Shown here one piece after another: positions 5,594-6,820 of a stretch of 6,820 nucleotides of DNA (its first letter is position 1; each line of letters begins with the position of its first letter). The stretch is taken from contig CALIQO010000641.1 of assembly GCA_938044055.1 (NCBI GenBank), positions 1 to 6,820 on the forward strand. The letters run 5' to 3'. Source of the DNA: an uncultured Saprospiraceae bacterium. Lineage in GTDB: Bacteria > Bacteroidota > Bacteroidia > Chitinophagales > Saprospiraceae. The notes below the pieces were generated by a model. That model was not told where the DNA came from. It did not search any database and was given only the letters and a program-made list of their open reading frames with translations. A program made the translations under genes and the position numbers.

Positions 5594-6820
5594 ATGAAAA
5601 AAGCCATAACATATTCACTGATCATTCTGACTACCTTGTCTTGTTATAAAAACAACGATTCTACGGTGGAGGTTGAAATCGTGTATCCTCCTAAAGTCAT
5701 CGTTACATCTAAATTAAGTGGGGATGTGGTTACCCCTGGCCCTCCTGCAGATTATTCCTTAAAAGTAAATCGTGGAACCTATGATGTTCTTGACAATAAG
5801 TTACCGCTCATAGATCTATCACGAGCTGACCGCAGAGGACAATATATAGAGTTGGTTAAAGAAGGTGTAGTAGTGGGTGCTTATCACAGCCCTATCATTG
5901 AAAACACTATCAATCATATTCAATTTAAGATAGGCTCCATGCCTGAAGAAATTATAGCAAGCCCTAATCAATCCGTACAGCTGCTAGAGTCTGTGAGACT
6001 TGATTTAGAAACGGTGACTATATCCGACGGTGCGGGCAATGAGATAAAAGATGATTTTTCACTATACTACTTGCACCAAGAAGACCCTGAAATCAATGCC
6101 CAACTTGTCAGTCAAGCCTACGATGGAGTCGGAGATCAAGTAGTATTAAGCCCCTACTCTTCAATGCAATTCCAAGCTTTAGACAAAAGCAAGAATACGC
6201 TTTCCATAGAAAATGGGCAAGCAACCCTAAGTATAGAATCGCCACAAGACGGCCATCTCATGGGTTTCGATCGCAATGTAAACGAATGGGTATGGATATC
6301 AGAAATCACTGCTGGCACTAATGAAGTTTCTATATCTAGTTTCGGGTGGTACATCATCGGTGCATTATCACCTGCGGTAAAAATTGAAGGAAATGTATTC
6401 AGTGACAATAAGTCCTTGAGTTACCAGCATCTAAGATTTGAGTCCAATGAATTCACGAAAAAAACATATAGCTCGCTAGACGGCAGATATCTCTTGTATG
6501 CCCCACAGAATGTTACCTTAGAAATACAAGCTTCTGATCCTTGCGACAACATTGTTGATTCATCAGAACGTACAACCCATTCCAACCCAGAATTGGTTAC
6601 AGATATATCCTTGAGTTCCATCGAATCTGTTTTAATAGACGATGAAGTCTCTTTCTTAGATTGTGACGGCAATATTATAGAAGATGCCATTATAGATCTA
6701 CAATTTCAGGGTCACAATATATCGTATGGGATTTTCAGTGGTCAAGCATTCTCAGTACCAGTATGTTCAGAGAAGTACTCTATTGCTGCAAGAACAGAAA
6801 ATGAAATTGGTCCTTCAATA
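5594..6820 (+). CDS. Large beta-rich surface lipoprotein with carboxypeptidase-regulatory-like segments, 3' end off right edge
   Basis: The first 409 codons are visible and open at the right edge, so total length is unknown. The start ATG at 5594 gives a short lipoprotein signal (MKKAITYSLIILTTLSC) with lipobox TLSC and lipidated C17. The rest is beta-rich with no membrane segment. Its layout resembles a Bacteroidota surface-protein family as I know it: an N-terminal sandwich (about 30-115), a region resembling a sheet-rich assembly domain (about 125-260, with SLYYLHQEDPE at 156-166, ENGQATLSIESP at 206-217, MGFDRNVNEWVWI at 223-235 and VSISSFGWYIIG at 245-256), then carboxypeptidase-regulatory-like repeats such as VKIEGNVFSDN (262-272) followed by SSLDGRYLLYAP (293-304). 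Cysteines at 317, 357 and 391 lie in the last part. No catalytic motif is seen. A structural, adhesive or binding role at the cell surface is an inference; the specific function is unknown. Confidence 0.8.
   Translation, partial: MKKAITYSLIILTTLSCYKNNDSTVEVEIVYPPKVIVTSKLSGDVVTPGPPADYSLKVNRGTYDVLDNKLPLIDLSRADRRGQYIELVKEGVVVGAYHSPIIENTINHIQFKIGSMPEEIIASPNQSVQLLESVRLDLETVTISDGAGNEIKDDFSLYYLHQEDPEINAQLVSQAYDGVGDQVVLSPYSSMQFQALDKSKNTLSIENGQATLSIESPQDGHLMGFDRNVNEWVWISEITAGTNEVSISSFGWYIIGALSPAVKIEGNVFSDNKSLSYQHLRFESNEFTKKTYSSLDGRYLLYAPQNVTLEIQASDPCDNIVDSSERTTHSNPELVTDISLSSIESVLIDDEVSFLDCDGNIIEDAIIDLQFQGHNISYGIFSGQAFSVPVCSEKYSIAARTENEIGPSI

Noticed and set aside
6154..6690. Two minus-strand open frames of 84 and 89 codons
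   Set aside because: Both are antisense to the continuous lipoprotein reading frame that starts at 5594 and show no recognisable protein features.

Overview
The window looks like a chromosomal segment of a free-living member of the Bacteroidota. The evidence is low to moderate GC, AT-rich intergenic DNA without clear Shine-Dalgarno sequences, three Bacteroidota-style lipoproteins in six thousand bases, a secreted subtilase, and a DUF4369/thioredoxin-like lipoprotein, a combination largely typical of that phylum. The genus cannot be named from the sequence alone. There is no tRNA, rRNA, insertion sequence, CRISPR array or phage gene.

Layout. Positions 1-838 (minus strand) hold the N-terminal 279 codons of a secreted S8 (subtilisin-like) serine peptidase whose catalytic Ser region lies off the left edge. 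Positions 839-1203 are a 365-base divergent intergenic region with the most unexplained structure in the window: a perfect 16-bp inverted repeat just before the peptidase start, a cluster of degenerate direct repeats, and a composite hairpin just before the next gene. Positions 1204-2277 (plus) encode a lipoprotein with a GHL10-like (family-10-type glycosylhydrolase-like) TIM-barrel domain. It converges on, and overlaps by 4 bases, the malate:quinone oxidoreductase gene mqo (2274-3788, minus). Fifty-seven bases upstream of mqo, on the same strand, is a DUF4369/TlpA-type thioredoxin-fold lipoprotein (3846-5381). A 212-base AT-rich divergent region follows, and then the first 409 codons of a large beta-rich surface lipoprotein (5594 to the right edge, plus).

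How the genes relate. Mqo is a core energy-metabolism enzyme (malate to oxaloacetate, electrons to quinone). The other four products are exported: a peptidase, a putative glycan-active lipoprotein, a thiol-redox lipoprotein and a probable surface protein. The thioredoxin-like lipoprotein and mqo may share a transcript because of their spacing, but no functional link is evident. I found no convincing new multi-gene system. The items most worth checking are the inverted repeats and degenerate repeats at 859-1192, and the unusual active-site His motif of the subtilase.
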